Shown: positions 12,293 through 24,229, counted from the stretch's first letter. The stretch is DNA of 64,000 bases from Cryptomeria japonica (GCF_030272615.1 NC_081414.1:814782569-814846568), one strand, 5' to 3'. Notes: a model not told the origin generated them from the letters alone. Numbers and translations: made by a program.

Positions 12293-12688
12293 TTGGCGGT
12301 CACCGAAAAATGTAAACCGCTTGCCCGGCAGTATGTTAATTGCCTCGCCCGATGTAACCATCACATTGCGGTGACAACGACTGAGAAAATGTTAGCCATG
12401 AGCAAGTTTTTTTGTCAAATGCAAAACGACAACATCATCCACGTCATCGCAACCATGAATTCCTCCATGTCATCTATGGGTCCCAAGAACGTCGCTCTCA
12501 TGGACTTGTTGTACTTGAATGGTATGCCTTCGACATCATATAGAGGCATGCCATTTTGTAGCCAAAGTAGCTACAACCTGAAACCTCTAGGTCTTCAGAT
12601 CTACCCCTACGAATGCCATATGTATCCACGTAGACACCATGCGGCTGGACACCTACCCACATTGACACCCAGACAACCTGACCAATGA
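12293..12688 (+). CDS. Orphan open frame, unknown, doubtful
   Basis: The first codon is GTG/TTG-like, not ATG. The 131-residue frame has Met-, His- and Cys-rich sequence (AMSKFFCQMQNDNIIHV, MNSSMSSMGPKN) and no domain I recognise. The surrounding sequence has no visible splice-site pattern or promoter. It may be chance or a remnant of a decayed gene. I list it only because it is one of the few long frames outside the retroelements. Confidence 0.12.
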   Translation: MAVTEKCKPLARQYVNCLARCNHHIAVTTTEKMLAMSKFFCQMQNDNIIHVIATMNSSMSSMGPKNVALMDLLYLNGMPSTSYRGMPFCSQSSYNLKPLGLQIYPYECHMYPRRHHAAGHLPTLTPRQPDQ

Positions 12689-13824
12689 CAGGTCATGGAA
12701 AATTTCCAAATCAAAAATATCTAACAGACGTCAAGTTTAATGAGGCCAAAAAGGGTACTATTCATGTGCCTTTGGTGGGTTTTTTTATTCCAAATATTTT
12801 GGCAAATTTTCTTTTATTGAATTTTTTTTTAATTTGGAGGAAGGTTAATTTTGTAATTAGGCAAAAATGTTTTGCTCATAATTTTTGCTAGGCAACTCAA
12901 AATTGAGTGTTGTTTTTGGTAGAAGTGTATGTTTTTTGTCACAAATTTAACTAGAACACTCACACACTCTCATTATAAAGTGTCAATTTTTGGGTTAGTT
13001 ACAAAGCATTCCTTCTATAAAGTGCCAAAAACAAGGGGGGTCCATCAAATATTAAATCAAGCAGGGTATCCTTCTTGAGAATTATGGGCATGTGCAATAA
13101 TGTTGTATGAAAAACATTGCGATCTTCTTACTTGTTGCTCCATATGAATTTAGAAATGCTTCACATTAAGCATGCATGCTTCTTTGCAACAAATTATGCA
13201 TACCTGTTTTCAACGCTATGGGTTTGGAAACTAGTATTATGAGGTTCAATCTTTGGATCATGTGCAAACTTCAAAGACAACCACATCACTTCCTACACAT
13301 CCAGAATAGGAAGTCATCTTGCACACCATATGGATTCCCTTACAAAAATCTATATTGTAATGCATTAATATAAAGTTCCACATCTTTTTGTACTTTGTCA
13401 TTGATAACATATGTGATGTAATTCTCTTGTACTCCATAGATTAGAAATTTCTTGTGAGACTTGATGCATGGCTCTAGTTGAGACTTTGATTCTACACATT
13501 TGTACATGGCTCTGGTGAGACTTTGATTGTATTATTATATCATTAACGAGTATTTAGTTGATGCTCAAAGCATGTTTCTCCATGCCCGATCTTCATTTTG
13601 TTGCAGTGAGTGATTCATCGGTCAGTCTTCATTGACATTAGTACTTGGTTGTGTCACACTTTGACACTCCTGGTGCAAACATTGACTTCTTTGTAACAAA
13701 TTCTACCTTAAGGGGGGCCTAAGTCATGGCCTTCTCTTCTTATCCCTTTTTTGGAGGATAGTTTTTTCCCACTAGGTTTTCTTTCTTACTTTGCTTTATG
13801 AGATATTTCATTGTACATGGTCAC

Positions 13825-14236
13825 TGTTGGAATCTAGGATCACTAAGAAGGGGGGGTGAATTAGTGATCTGCCAAAAACTAAATTTGCAAACTTATTCTT
13901 TATCCACCGATCAACAATGCATAACAGTAAAGAACATAAACAAGCAATAAATAAACCATAGATCCACAACAGTGGAATTTTCACATGGAAACCCGGAAAG
14001 GGAAAAACCACAGTGGGGTTGGAACCCACAATATTCATACACTATGGCCAAGAGTACATAAATATTACATAGATGGGGAATGCACTTGCATTTTGAATTT
14101 AGGCTCGGAAGGCTAGAACCCTTAGGGAAGTCTCACTGACTTACAATTTGATTACAATACTGAAATACAGTAAAATAAACTCTAAAGTAGCATGTGACAG
14201 TGCAAGAATGAGTTTCAGTTAAAAACATGATCTTTG
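13825..14236 (-). mobile_element. LTR I (copia type), left part, interrupted by element F
   Basis: Read on the minus strand this ends in the copia U5 signature (AATTCACCCCCCC, then CTTCTTAGTGATCC and ATTCCAACA). GTCAC before 13825 could be a target duplication, but I could not find its partner. The sequence is broken at 14236 by element F and appears to resume at 20811. No primer site or coding region of this element is present, so it is a solo or truncated LTR. Confidence 0.55.
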
Positions 14237-14358
14237 TGTTAGTATTTTGGTATGGTTTTGTCATTGATGTCAACACCTACTAAATACACCTACTTTGGAG
14301 ATCCAGCAACATTCATCGGCAAACAGTAAACTATGCAACAGTTATCGGTATATGGTTA

Positions 14359-14677
14359 ACCGACAGGATATAATGTTCACCGGTACCTACAATGACATGG
14401 AAGACACTTGGTAATGTCGAAGACATCATGTGGACACTTTATTTTGAAGTAATAATCATTGGTATATTCTTATTTGCATATTTGCTTTTACCGACAAATA
14501 GGTCTAGGTTATCTAGGGTTACACCGACAAGTTTATCTTTTCTAGATCAGCATGGCACGCTATGGAGATAATTTATTATTGTTGTAAATGAATTAAGCCG
14601 ACATGTTCAATCGGTTATTGCATCAGATATTGTATTATTTGTAAAATATTTTTATTGTAATATCCTGTAGAGCCGAC
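14359..14677 (+). promoter_or_regulatory. Cluster of RCCGAC (CRT/DRE-core) words in F U3
   Basis: Five ACCGAC or GCCGAC hexamers on the same strand lie upstream of the TATA box at 14700 (14359-14364, 14490-14495, 14523-14528, 14597-14602, 14672-14677). In plants (A/G)CCGAC is the core bound by DREB/CBF factors. Whether it acts here is an inference. Confidence 0.4.
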
Positions 14678-14699
14678 CTACTAAAATTGGAGGGTATGG

Positions 14700-14706
14700 T
14701 ATAAAT
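14700..14706 (+). promoter_or_regulatory. TATA box of element F 5' LTR
   Basis: TATAAAT is followed by GTAAGATC. The same position in the D and G LTRs also has TATATAT or TATAAAT followed by GTAAGATC, which supports a conserved promoter. Confidence 0.55.
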
Positions 14707-15297
14707 GTAAGATCTTATTTGTAAGATCAAGTGTGGAATGCGAAAAAGATTTAAGAAAGGGTATATGCAAGATAAAGCAGAGGCATACACGAAGACATCA
14801 TTTGAAGGTGAAGTTAGGTTTTTGTAGAAGCATATCAGCATTACACTGGTATTGAATCTAGCATATGAAGATGCTATTTTGTGTAGTACATTCTTATTGG
14901 ATTTAACCATCCAACTGTAGTCAGTGTGACTCCCATTTGTGATTGAGCAGTGAGCTCTAGGTTGTTGGCCTTTTTGCATGTGCAAACCCCTCCTGTACAC
15001 TTACTATCTGCAGTAGTATCATCTGATTGTGGGTAAGGTTTCCCACCATGGTTTTTCCCCTTACAGGGTTTCCACATACAAATATTGGTGTCATGTGTTG
15101 TGGATGACTTTGTGCTTATGTTTCATGCATTAATTCTTACTGGTATAGTAATTTTCTGTTAACATTGTTTACCAGCATACTTAACTGATTTACCGGTATT
15201 AAGCATTAAGTTGGTTAATAAGTTTTTGGTTTGAATTTATTAGACAACCGATTCACCCCCCCCCCCCCCCCCCTCAGTTGTCTCCGGGACCTACAAT

Positions 15298-15309
15298 TGG
15301 TATCAGAGC
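15298..15309 (+). other. Primer binding site of F (initiator tRNA-Met)
   Basis: TGGTATCAGAGC lies two bases after the LTR, an exact match to the copia standard. Confidence 0.9.
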
Positions 15310-15352
15310 CTAGTCCTCTTCTTGCAGAAGTTTAACAACTTGAGGAGATCCA

Positions 15353-17128
15353 ATGTCTACTAATTATTTCAGAAAGGATAGTCCTAAACTTGATGGAACC
15401 AACTATGGGATATGGAAAATTAGAATGGAGACACATCTGAATTGCATTGGTAAAGACATTTGGGAAGTTACTAAGAATGGTTATACTACTGCTGTAGCTG
15501 GTTAGACTGCTCCCACTACTTTAGCTAAAGATGAAGAAAATGATTGCAAAGCAAGAGAAGCACTCTTGAGTGCATTATCAGATCAACAAATCATGGGATT
15601 ATCAGATAGGTCCACTGCAAAAGCTATTTGGGATCATTTGGAAACACTAAATGAAGGGGACTCCACAGTCAAAATTGCAAAACTTGAAAGCTTTCGAGTT
15701 AGGTATGAACATCTGAAAATGGAAGAAGATGAAAGGATTTCTGCTTTTATGGAAAGAGTAAATGAAATTGTTTTGGGTATCAAATGTTGTGGAGGAACCT
15801 TGAGTGAAGATGAGATTGTTTCAAAAATATTAAGAGGTTTGCCACCGGCATATAAAATGAAGGTTACTGCTATAAATGAGTTGAGAACAATGCCTAATAC
15901 ATTAGTAACTAGGGATACATTGATTGGAAAACTTTCAGCTTTTGAAATTGAGGAATTTGGTCCTGTTACTACTATAAAAACTGATTTGGCCTTCAAAGCA
16001 TCAACATCATCTACTCCATCCTTTGACAACTCAGACTGGAGAGCCTTTTATGCAAGAGAAATTGAAGAAACCAGGAAGGAGAATGAAGAGCTTGAAGAAC
16101 TTGAAGCACTATTTGCAAGAAAAATGCCAAAAGGCCTAATTGGAAGTAAGTATGAAGGTAAAGCACCCTTTAAATGTTTTAACTGCAATAAGATTGGTCA
16201 TATGGCTTCAAGATGCCCTGATGGACATGCTAGACTAAGAGAAGAAGTTAGAAGAATATACAAACCTAATCCTGAATACCAGAGATATAGATTTAAGAAA
16301 AACAAAGATAAATCTTGTTACATTGTTGATGAAGGTGTGACTAATAATTCTGAAGAGGATACAACAGACAATGGATGGGTCTTTGTTGCTATAACAAAAG
16401 ATCAACCGATACCTATTGCTCAACCAGTAGAACAAGCCCTAGCAGCTAAAGTTGAATCAAAGGATGAATGGATTACTGACTCAGGATGCTCACATCACAT
16501 GACTGGAGACAAAGGTAAATTCTTGAACTTTCAAGAATACAATGGAGGTTTAGTAAGATTCAGAGATGACAAAGCTTGTTCAATCAAAGGTAAGGGTTCA
16601 ATATCTCTTGATGGTAAACATAACACTGAAAATGTCTACTATGTTGAAGGATTAAAACATAATCTTTTAAGTGTTGGTCAATTAGTTGAGAAAGGTTTTC
16701 AATTACAATTTAAAAATGGAAAATGCAAAATCATGAGTAGAACTGGTTTGGAAATTGCAACCAGTAATCATACTAGAGGTAATATCTTTCATTTGAATAA
16801 CAGTGAAAAGGCATGCTTAATTGCACATATAGATGAAAGTTGGCTATGGCATAAAAGACTATGTCATGTAAATTTTGATTGCATGGTAAAAATTAGTACT
16901 TCTAAGGCAGTTAGAGATCTACCTAAAATTGTGAAACCTCATAATACAATTTGCAAGGAATGTCAATTTGGAAAACAAGTTAGAGCTAGTTTCAAAAGTA
17001 TTCCAGAAAAATCCAATAATGCCCTTGATTTAATTCACACTGATTTATGTGGTCCAATTAGAACTAAAAGCTTACAAGGTGATAGATATTTCATGCTAAT
17101 TATTGATGATTATTCTAGAATGTGTTAG
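15353..17128 (+). pseudogene. Element F gag-protease-early integrase region
   Basis: The natural start is ATG 15353 (MSTNYFRKDSPKLDG). The frame runs to TAG 15503-15505, then stays open to TAG 17126-17128, both stops in frame. Copia gag comes first (GIWKIRMETHL, AIWDHLETLNEG, LRGLPPAYKMKV). The intact zinc knuckle CFNCNKIGHMASRC follows, then retropepsin WITDSGCSHHMT with Asp-Ser-Gly, the pre-integrase segment WLWHKRLCHVNF, and the first integrase Asp in HTDLCGP. Apart from the two stops, all key residues are present, so decay is recent relative to G. Confidence 0.9.
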
Positions 17129-17749
17129 GTTACTTTTCTCAGAGAAAAATCAAAAGCACTTGCGAAGTTCAAGCTATTCAAAGCAATGGTTGAAAATGAA
17201 ACCGGTAAAAAAATTAAATGTTTAAGATCAGATCAAGGAGGAGAATTCACATCTAAAGATTTTAATTCATTCTATGAAGTAAATGGAATCAAAAGACAGT
17301 TATCAGCACCTCGGACACCACAACAAAATGGAGTTGTTGAAAGGAAAAATAGAACTATTTTGGATGCAGCAAGAAGTATGTTATCAGAAGCAAATCTACC
17401 ACATGTGTACTAGAGAGAGGCAGTAAGCACTACTGTCTATACATTCAACAAAGTTTACATCAAAGGTGAAACCGATAAGACCCCTCATGAACTATGGTTT
17501 GGTAATACTCCTACTCTTAAGTATTTCAAAATTTTTGGAAGTAAATGTTATATTAGAAGAGATGAGTTTATTGGCAAGTTTGATCCTAGAAGTGATGAAG
17601 GAATATTTCTTGGTTATTCATCTAAGAGTAAAGCATATAGATGTTTTAATAAAAGACTACAGAAAATTGTTGAGAGTACAAATGTAAAGATTGATGAACA
17701 ATTCAGAGGGACTTCAAGGTATATAGACTCTAAACCGGGAACAAAAATT
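17129..17749 (+). pseudogene. Element F integrase core and C-terminal region
   Basis: Same frame as the gag-protease segment. The second and third catalytic positions are intact (Asp in RSDQGGEF, Glu in TPQQNGVVERK). A TAG at 17411-17413 interrupts the segment, then [12 protein letters not shown] and EGIFLGYSS follow. The frame continues into the reverse transcriptase without a break. Confidence 0.88.
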
Positions 17750-19506
17750 ATGACAAATGAACCTACAATAAATCCACCGGTACAGAATGATGATCCAGTT
17801 ACTCTGGTATCATCAGAGGATTCCATAGTAATTGAAGAAAAACAACAGACTAAGACACCCCGGTATGTAAGACTGAATCATTCTGAAGATCAGATAATTG
17901 GAAGCAAATTTAAAGGACTCATGACAAGAGGAAGATTGGAAAATGAAGAGGTATGTCTTATTTCTCAAATTGAACCATTATCTATCAATGAGGCATGTGA
18001 AGATAAATTTTGGATTAAAGCTATGGAAGAAGAATTAGGACAAATTGAGAAAAATAATACTTGGACATTAGTTCCCCAGCCTAAAAATAAAAATATAATT
18101 GGAACCAAATGGGTATTTAGAAACAAACTCAATGAAGATGGTAAGGTTGTCAGAAATAAAGCAAGACTAGTGTGTAAGGGATATTCTCAGAAAGAAGGAG
18201 TTGACTACAATGAAACCTTTGCATCGGTAGCCAGAATTGAGGCAGTTAGATTATTCTTGGCCTTTGCAGCCCACAAGGATTACAAAGTTTATCAAATGGA
18301 TATCAAATGTACATTTTTGAATGGAGATCTTGAAGAGGAAGTCTATATTGAACAACCTGATGGATTTTCCTTGACAGATGACAATGATATGGTTTGCAGA
18401 TTAAGAAAAGCTCTATATGGATTAAAACAAGCTCCAAGAGCTTGGTATGCAAGATTGGATAAGTATCTTTTAAAGATTGGTTTTACTAAAGGAAATACAG
18501 ATAGCAATTTATATTACAAAGTAACTAATGATGACATCTTGATTATGGAAGTATTTGTTGATGATATAATCTTTGGAGGAGAAGATGAATTGTGCAAAGA
18601 ATTTTCTCTTGAAATGCAGCAAGAATTTGAAATGTCTATGATCGAAGAAATAAAATTCTTTTTAGGATTGCAGATTTTACAAACTGATAAAGGCATATTT
18701 TTTAGTCAATCTAAGTACTTGAAAGAACTACTTAAGAAATTTGGGATGGAGAACTCTAAACCAGTAAGCACACCTATGACTACAAATGACAAATTATCTC
18801 AAAGGGATGAATCTACACTTGTTAATCCAACTAGATACAAATCTATGATAGGAGGTTTACTATATTTGACTCAAACCAGACCTGATATTATGAATGCAGT
18901 ATGTATAGTTTCTAGATTTCAGAGTAATCCTAGGGAAAATCATGAATCGACAGTAAAAAGGATTTTCCGGTACTTACAAGGCACAACAAATCTTGGATTA
19001 TGGTATCCTAAAGATGAAAATTTTGATCTATATGCATACATAGATGCAAATTGGGCAGGAGATGTGGATGATAGAAAAAACACCACTAGAGGAGCATTCT
19101 TTCTTGGAAAGAGATTAGTTTCTTGGTTAATAAGAAATAGAGTTGTACATCTTTATCAACAGCAGAATCAAAATATGTTGCAGCAGCAACAAACTGTACA
19201 CAGGTACTTTGGCTTAAGCAGATGTTGAAAGACATAAAGGTAAAATGCAAGGAACCTATTACTATATATTGTGATAACACTGCAGCAATTGATATATCTA
19301 AGAATCGAGTATTACATTCTAAAACAAAACATGTTTCTATCAAACTGAATTTTCTAAGGGAAAAAGTCGAAGAAAAGGAGATAAAACTAGTTTATGTGAA
19401 TACTAAAGAACAACTTGCAGATATTTTCACAAAACCTTTGCCTAAGGAAACTTTTGAGTATCTCAGAGATCAGCTTGAAGTCATCCCTCCACCAGTAGAG
19501 AGTTAG
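17750..19506 (+). pseudogene. Element F reverse transcriptase-RNase H region
   Basis: Open from 17414 to about 19130 in the element frame: [47 protein letters not shown], then the RNase H start [13 protein letters not shown] frameshift near 19125-19140, just after LVSWL, moves the rest into the frame open at 19222-19506 (IYCDNTAAID, HSKTKHVSI, ADIFTKPLPKE). Catalytic Asp-Asp of the polymerase is kept. Length matches a normal copia RT-RH. Confidence 0.88.
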
Positions 19507-19860
19507 ATAGTTGATGATTGTCATCAACTGGCAGAATTAAATGGACAAATCTTTTATTCTGGTATTTGATGAGGAAGCTACTTCTCAGGGGGAGTAGTTG
19601 GTATTTTTGTATGGACTTCAAATTTTGTAGCTTTGGCATTTGATGTCAAAGGGGGAGAGATATATGAAAAAACACATTATCAATTGAGGAGAGATATTTA
19701 TGGTGAAAATTGGTACATGATAACATAAAATAACTCATGTTGCTCCCAGGGGGAGAGATTGTCACTTTAGGGAGATTGTTGGTTTTACACTTGGCATTTC
19801 TATTTTGGCACTTTGATGGTTTTTCCATCTTGTGTTGCCATCAATGCCAAAGGGGGAGAT
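19507..19860 (+). other. Element F 3' untranslated region and purine tracts
   Basis: Three purine-rich PPT-like tracts lie at about 19645-19658, 19747-19757 and 19848-19859; the last touches the 3' LTR. A 22-base stretch at 19719-19740 is repeated inside the 3' LTR at 19924-19945. Confidence 0.7.
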
Positions 19861-20805
19861 TGTTGGTATTTTGGTATGGTTTTGTCATTGATGTCAACAC
19901 CTACTAAATACACCTACTTTGGAGATAACATAAAATAACTCATGTGGACACTTTATTTTGAAGTAATAATCATTGGTATATTCTTATTTGCATATTTGTT
20001 TTTACTGGCAAACAGGTCTAGGTTATCTAGGGTTACACCAGCAGGTTTATCTTTTCCAGATCAGCATGGCATGCTATGGAGATAATTTATTATTGTTGTA
20101 AATGCATTAAGCTGACATGTTCAATCAGTTATTGCATCAGATATTGTATTATTTGTAAAATGTTTTTATTATAATATCTTGTAGAGCCGACCTACTAAAA
20201 TTGGTCTTAGGGTATGGTATAAATGTAAGATCTTATTTGTAAGATCAAGTGTGGAATGATAAAAAGATTTAAGAAGGGGTATATGCGAGATAAAGCAGAG
20301 GCATACACGAAGACATCATTTGAAGGTGAAGTTAGGTTTTTGTAGAAGCATATCAGCATTACACCGGTACTTAATCCAGCATATGAAGATGCTATTTTGT
20401 GCAATACATTCTTATTGGATTTAACTATCCAACTGTAGTCAGTGTGACTCCCATTTGTGATTGAGCAGTGAGCTCTAGGCTGTTGGCCTTTCTGCATGTG
20501 TAGACCCCTCCTGTACACTTACTATCTACAGTAGTATCATCTGATTGTGGGTAAGGTTTCCCACCGCGGTTTTTCTCCTTACAGGGTTTCCATGTACAAA
20601 TATTGGTGTCATGTGTTGTGGATGACTTTGTGCTTATGTTTCATGCATTAATTCTTACCGATATAGTAATTTTATGTTAACATTGTTTACCGGCATACTT
20701 AACTGATTTGCCGGTATTAAGCATTAAGTTGGTTAATAAGTTTTTGGTTTGAATTTATGAGACAACTGATCCACCCCCCCCTCTCAGTTGTCTCCGGGAC
20801 CTACA
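19861..20805 (+). repeat. Element F 3' LTR, with internal replacement
   Basis: 945 bp against 1059 bp for the 5' LTR. The bases after GGAGAT at 19926 skip about 130 bp of U3 and contain instead AACATAAAATAACT, which matches 19721-19734 of the internal region, before rejoining at CATGTGGACAC. The TATA and U5 parts are kept. Confidence 0.9.
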
Positions 20806-20810
20806 CTTTG

Positions 20811-21400
20811 ACTATAGTCACTCTGCAAATACTCTATTTTTGCCTCAATCAGGTACTGGATCACTTGAGAATCAAATGCACATGTGAAACTATACTCAAT
20901 CGCACTAAAATGGATCACCACAACTATAATACACCGAAAACCAATCACCAATTTAGTCTTATATATCTAATCATATCAAAAGTAAACTCAACCAAGACGG
21001 CTATCAAAAGTGTAATGTGTAGCTTCAAATCAGCTTCAATATTTAACAAAACACAACACCAGACCAAAATAATTTTCCAAGATGATTTACCAATGTTGGC
21101 CTCATCGTTTGCACCTTGAACTAAGTCACCAAAAACACCACAATCATCGGAAATCTTACCAAACCAAAACTACACTAGAATAATCCTGATTTACCAGTTA
21201 ATTGGCTACCAATTAACTCTTGCTTTTGGATAAGAGGAATCATGACCATCAGATCAAATATCCAAGAAGAGTTTCTATCAATGACAACCCTAAACCATAA
21301 ACCAAGCTTCGAAAATCACCGAATGAGTGTCAATTGCCAATAGGTACCTCACCAAGCTAGTAGTCAGGACTCGTTTCCTTATGCCCACCTAAGATATGCT
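20811..21400 (-). mobile_element. LTR I, right part, with unresolved right end
   Basis: Directly abuts the right target duplication of F, so it is the continuation of 13825-14236. Read on the minus strand, a TATA-like ATATATAAG lies near 20958-20968, correctly placed upstream of the U5 end at 13825. I could not find a clear terminal CA and target duplication, so the limit is approximate and an older rearrangement is possible. Confidence 0.4.
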
Positions 21401-21705
21401 TAAGGGGAGTTGTTAGTGTATTTATTTCATTTAATTACACTTAGGCTTATTAAGCCTACTTAGAGTCATACATTTACACTTTACACTTGTCCATGCAAGA
21501 TGTCAAGTCGGATAGGAGTTGTTAGAGAGGTGTCAACTCATTTTCAACACCTCATGCTACCTTTGTGGTAGGCAACTTACCACCACTCATTGAGTGTTGG
21601 GTTCAACTTCTAATTCGACCCAATCACTCTACCTATATGTGCAATGGTCGACTATGCTCAATTTAGTGCAAATCTTGTGCTTATCTAAATCTCTTTATTC
21701 CTGGA
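21330..21705 (+). mobile_element. Remnant of an E-like copia element (3' end and LTR start)
   Basis: A purine tract AAGGGGAG at 21402-21409 is followed by TGTTAGTGTATTTATTTC, the expected PPT-LTR junction. Upstream, GGTACCTCACC and TAGTCAGGACTCG resemble the corresponding part of element E, read on its own strand (GTACCTAACATGG, ATAGTCGGGACCC). No second LTR or coding region is visible, so this is a truncated end. The right limit is where the duplicated host segment begins. Confidence 0.45.
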
Positions 21706-22253
21706 TTATTACAATAACAAAATTTTAAATAATATTTTATAATCAAATCTTTGGTCAACATAAAGATATTGTAAAAATAAATTGACCAAATTCAAGATGT
21801 TTTCTTAAATAGAGAAAATAAAAAATATTCATAAATGTAATAAAATTATGTACCAAATTTAAGGTGCTTTCATAACATCGTTACAAATTGAACAAGAGAT
21901 GTATTGTGTCAAGTTCCTACTCATAGTTATTATTGGATAGAGTAGTTATTGACAGACGTAATTGTTAATTGAGATTAGATTAATCATTAAAGACGGAGTT
22001 TGATGCTAAAATAATTTAATATATAAATTAATTATTTTAATTTATATCTAATTAGGAATAAGATTCTTTTGAACTATTAAAATTTTATTTTCTTACAAAC
22101 AAATTTTTCTTCCATACAAACACCACCACTACGTTTTAAACCAATAAAAATCATCTTGTGGGTTGATTTGTTTCAAGACTACTTACCTTTCCTCCTTGAA
22201 AATCTTCAATATTTATTTTGATCACATATTAAAGGATTGATTCTTTTGTTGAT
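21706..22253 (+). repeat. Duplicated host segment, copy 1, left part
   Basis: This stretch matches 54873-55297 plus 56803-56907 with substitutions and small gaps; for example AAATTCAAGATGTTTTCTT and TATGTACCAAATTTAAGG occur in both. It contains no coding region I recognise. It ends at the TTGAT duplicated by element B. Confidence 0.85.
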
Positions 22254-22613
22254 TGTAAAGTGGAAAATCGAACCCTAGGTGTTCCCCCCACTCCAAGGAG
22301 AGAGAAAGGAGGTCACTAGGATTGATGGTTTTCACTTAGGAGAGACTTTACATTCAAAAGAGGGGTTGAAACTCACAAGATCCAATCCCACATAATGCAA
22401 GATTGAATTCTAAATGAGTTTCAAGGGTTGAGACAGCAAGGATACCCTCTTTTGTAAAGAATGTAGATAGAAGGATTGAATTAGGAGTGTATGTAAAAGT
22501 AGGAAAGATTCACTTGTAGACGGAGATAGAGACACGGGATGAAGCTATGGACCTGAAATTAGCAGCAAAATGTCGAGACGATGCTGTCCTACAAGTTTGA
22601 GTGAAAGTTGACG

Positions 22614-22643
22614 GGACGATGGCACCCGGAGTGCACACGGTCC
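22614..22643 (+). promoter_or_regulatory. LTR hairpin motif, type I (B 3' LTR)
   Basis: It has the conserved loop core (CACCCGGAGTGCA) and the right arm CACGGTCC. The left arm GGACGATG pairs less well than at 1644 or 27955. A matching copy lies in the other LTR at 29341-29370. Confidence 0.55.
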
Positions 22644-23115
22644 TCCGAAAAATCCGCGAAACGAAGGGGGATCTGTTCGTCTCTGCGCAAGGATTCCAGA
22701 TCTTCAATTACAGCCGCGTACCTGCAACCTACACATAGAAAAGAGAGGACGATTGGGGGGTTAGGGATTAGGGGTTTGCCTTCAGGTCAAACCCCGGTTT
22801 TGGAATTAACCAAGAAATGAGAATGTTGTAAATGTAAATGTTTGTAATGTAATCAAGTACTGATACCTTGTTGCAAGAATGTTTGTATTCTTACATGCAA
22901 AGGTGTAATGTTTGTATGTTGTAGGTGATCTCCTCTTCAATGGTTGAATCCTTGTCTTGAATGCAACACTTAGCCTTGAATGGAGACCTAGAATGCTCAA
23001 TTTCTTGAAGGAATGCTTGAATGCTTGAATGTTTAAATGTTTGAATGTTTGCCTATCGCTTCCGCCTCTTGCACACATATGGTTTTTTCTCCTCTCTTTG
23101 GGAGGGGAAATGTAG

Positions 23116-23123
23116 TTTATATA
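23116..23123 (-). promoter_or_regulatory. TATA box of element B (3' LTR copy)
   Basis: TATATAAA on the minus strand is followed by CTACATTTCCC. The identical box lies in the 5' LTR at 29843-29850, where it would drive the element transcript. Confidence 0.6.
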
Positions 23124-23245
23124 CTTGTCAATTAGGGTTAGGAGACTGATTTTTCTAACCTTAGGCTGACCTAGGAACATTATTTTCTAAATTGCAAACA
23201 CTAAGACCCGATGCCCAACAAGAGACCAGGCCCAAAATAGGGCCA

Positions 23246-23274
23246 GGGACCAGGGCGCTGGGCACAATGGTCCC
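23246..23274. promoter_or_regulatory. LTR hairpin motif, type II (B 3' LTR)
   Basis: A 7-bp perfect stem, GGGACCA (23246-23252) with TGGTCCC (23268-23274), surrounds a GC-rich loop. It is repeated at 29973-30001 in the 5' LTR with the same stem and a changed loop. Confidence 0.55.
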
Positions 23275-23443
23275 ACCTCCCGGGACAACAGGGTGCAAGG
23301 AGGATCAGGCCAAGGTGCCGAAAGATGCAGTTTTTGATGTCGTAAATAGGTTTCGGGTCTCCATTCAGGTTCAACATTGTGCCGCCATCGTGAAGACCCA
23401 AATGCAGTCGAAATTGCAAGTGTCACAATTTTATGACGATACA

Positions 23444-24229
23444 TTTAGCCCCCACTTTAGCGGTAGTATAAGCGTACGCCCATACTTTCAGTAAAGTACA
23501 AGGAAATAACATTGAAAGACTTTCACCATGTCAAGGAGGCAAGATACACCAAGCCCCCAGTGGACTAAGGATCTTACGACTTTGATTGACAAAGTAAAAG
23601 GGAAGATCATGAGGGAGAACCATGACTGACAGTAGTAAGGTTCCCTCACTATGAGTCATGCAAGAAAAATACCAAAAATTTTCAAGGCAAAGCTAAGTTC
23701 GCCAATAAATTTTTAAGAATCTTGAAGAGATATGGACAAAGTGTATGCCCCCTACGTTAAAGCGATCGCACACACCTCATCGGGGGTGATTACTTTAAGG
23801 TAGTGATACACATAAGAAATGAGAAGGGAAAGGAGCATGCTATCACAAAGATTTAGCCCCCAAGTGTGAGATAAACCCAAGGATACAAAACACAAATCAT
23901 GAGGTGACTTCGCTTTCCTTGGGGTCAGTATGCTATATGATAATTCATGTATATCATATGTATGTATGCATAATTGTTCTTCATTCCCCAATCAAGGAAG
24001 GTCACCTAGAAGAAGGGAACACATGTGTCTTTTGAGTCAACATGAGAGAGACCAAAAGAGATCTCAATGCTTTGCATCATCCTCAAGTAGACAACACTAA
24101 GGACAACAAATAGAAGAATGAGAATAACACATAGAAGAAGTAACAAAAGATATCAAGAGAGGAGGAGATAGTCTGCTATGCTAATGAACTAGTCTAGCAC
24201 GTCATCCACCCCCCGATCTTGCTGATCAA
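23444..24229 (-). other. Element B 3' non-coding region
   Basis: Lies between the decayed tail of the coding frame and the 3' LTR. It starts at the LTR side with the purine tract, and no pol motif is readable in any frame. This is where reverse transcriptase and integrase would lie in an autonomous relative. Confidence 0.65.

Larger units (their letters stand above)
11259..13824. other. Unassigned region between A and LTR I
   Basis: No recognised gene or element. It has a TG microsatellite, scattered short frames with stops and several long T runs (12780-12850). Around 11490-11740 and 12290-12690 there is slightly GC-richer sequence that may be an old, decayed coding region, but I recognise no family in either strand. 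Confidence 0.4.
14237..15295 (+). repeat. Element F 5' LTR
   Basis: 1059 bp, from TGTTAGTATTTTGG to GGGACCTACA. A TATA box lies at 14700-14706 and a run of about 20 Cs near 15256-15273 precedes TCAGTTGTCTC. RCCGAC words occur at 14359, 14490, 14523, 14597 and 14672. Confidence 0.93.
14237..20805 (+). mobile_element. Copia LTR retrotransposon F, full length, inactive
   Basis: LTRs 14237-15295 and 19861-20805 flank a PBS, a gag-pol frame and a purine tract. The target duplication CTTTG lies at 14232-14236 and 20806-20810. The 3' LTR is about 115 bp shorter because a U3 block has been replaced by a short copy of internal sequence. Only three nonsense codons (all TAG) and one frameshift break the polyprotein. 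The closest relatives in this window are D and G, with gag starting MSTNY in F and D. Confidence 0.93.
22254..23443 (-). repeat. Element B 3' LTR
   Basis: 1190 bp. On the element strand it starts TGTATCGTCATAAAATTG and ends CGATTTTCCACTTTACA. The adjacent purine tract (AAAGTGGGGGCTAAA on the minus strand) lies at 23444-23458. It carries hairpin motifs at 22614-22643 and 23246-23274 and a TATA box at 23116-23123. Confidence 0.92.

Noticed and set aside
14635-15077. Minus-strand frames of 121 and 67 codons, repeated at 20207-20518
   Set aside because: Antisense of the F LTRs; recurrence follows from LTR duplication.
23187-23494. Overlapping frames on both strands with Trp/Pro-rich sequence
   Set aside because: They sit in the B LTR across the GC-rich type II hairpin and recur in the other LTR; chance frames in non-coding repeat.
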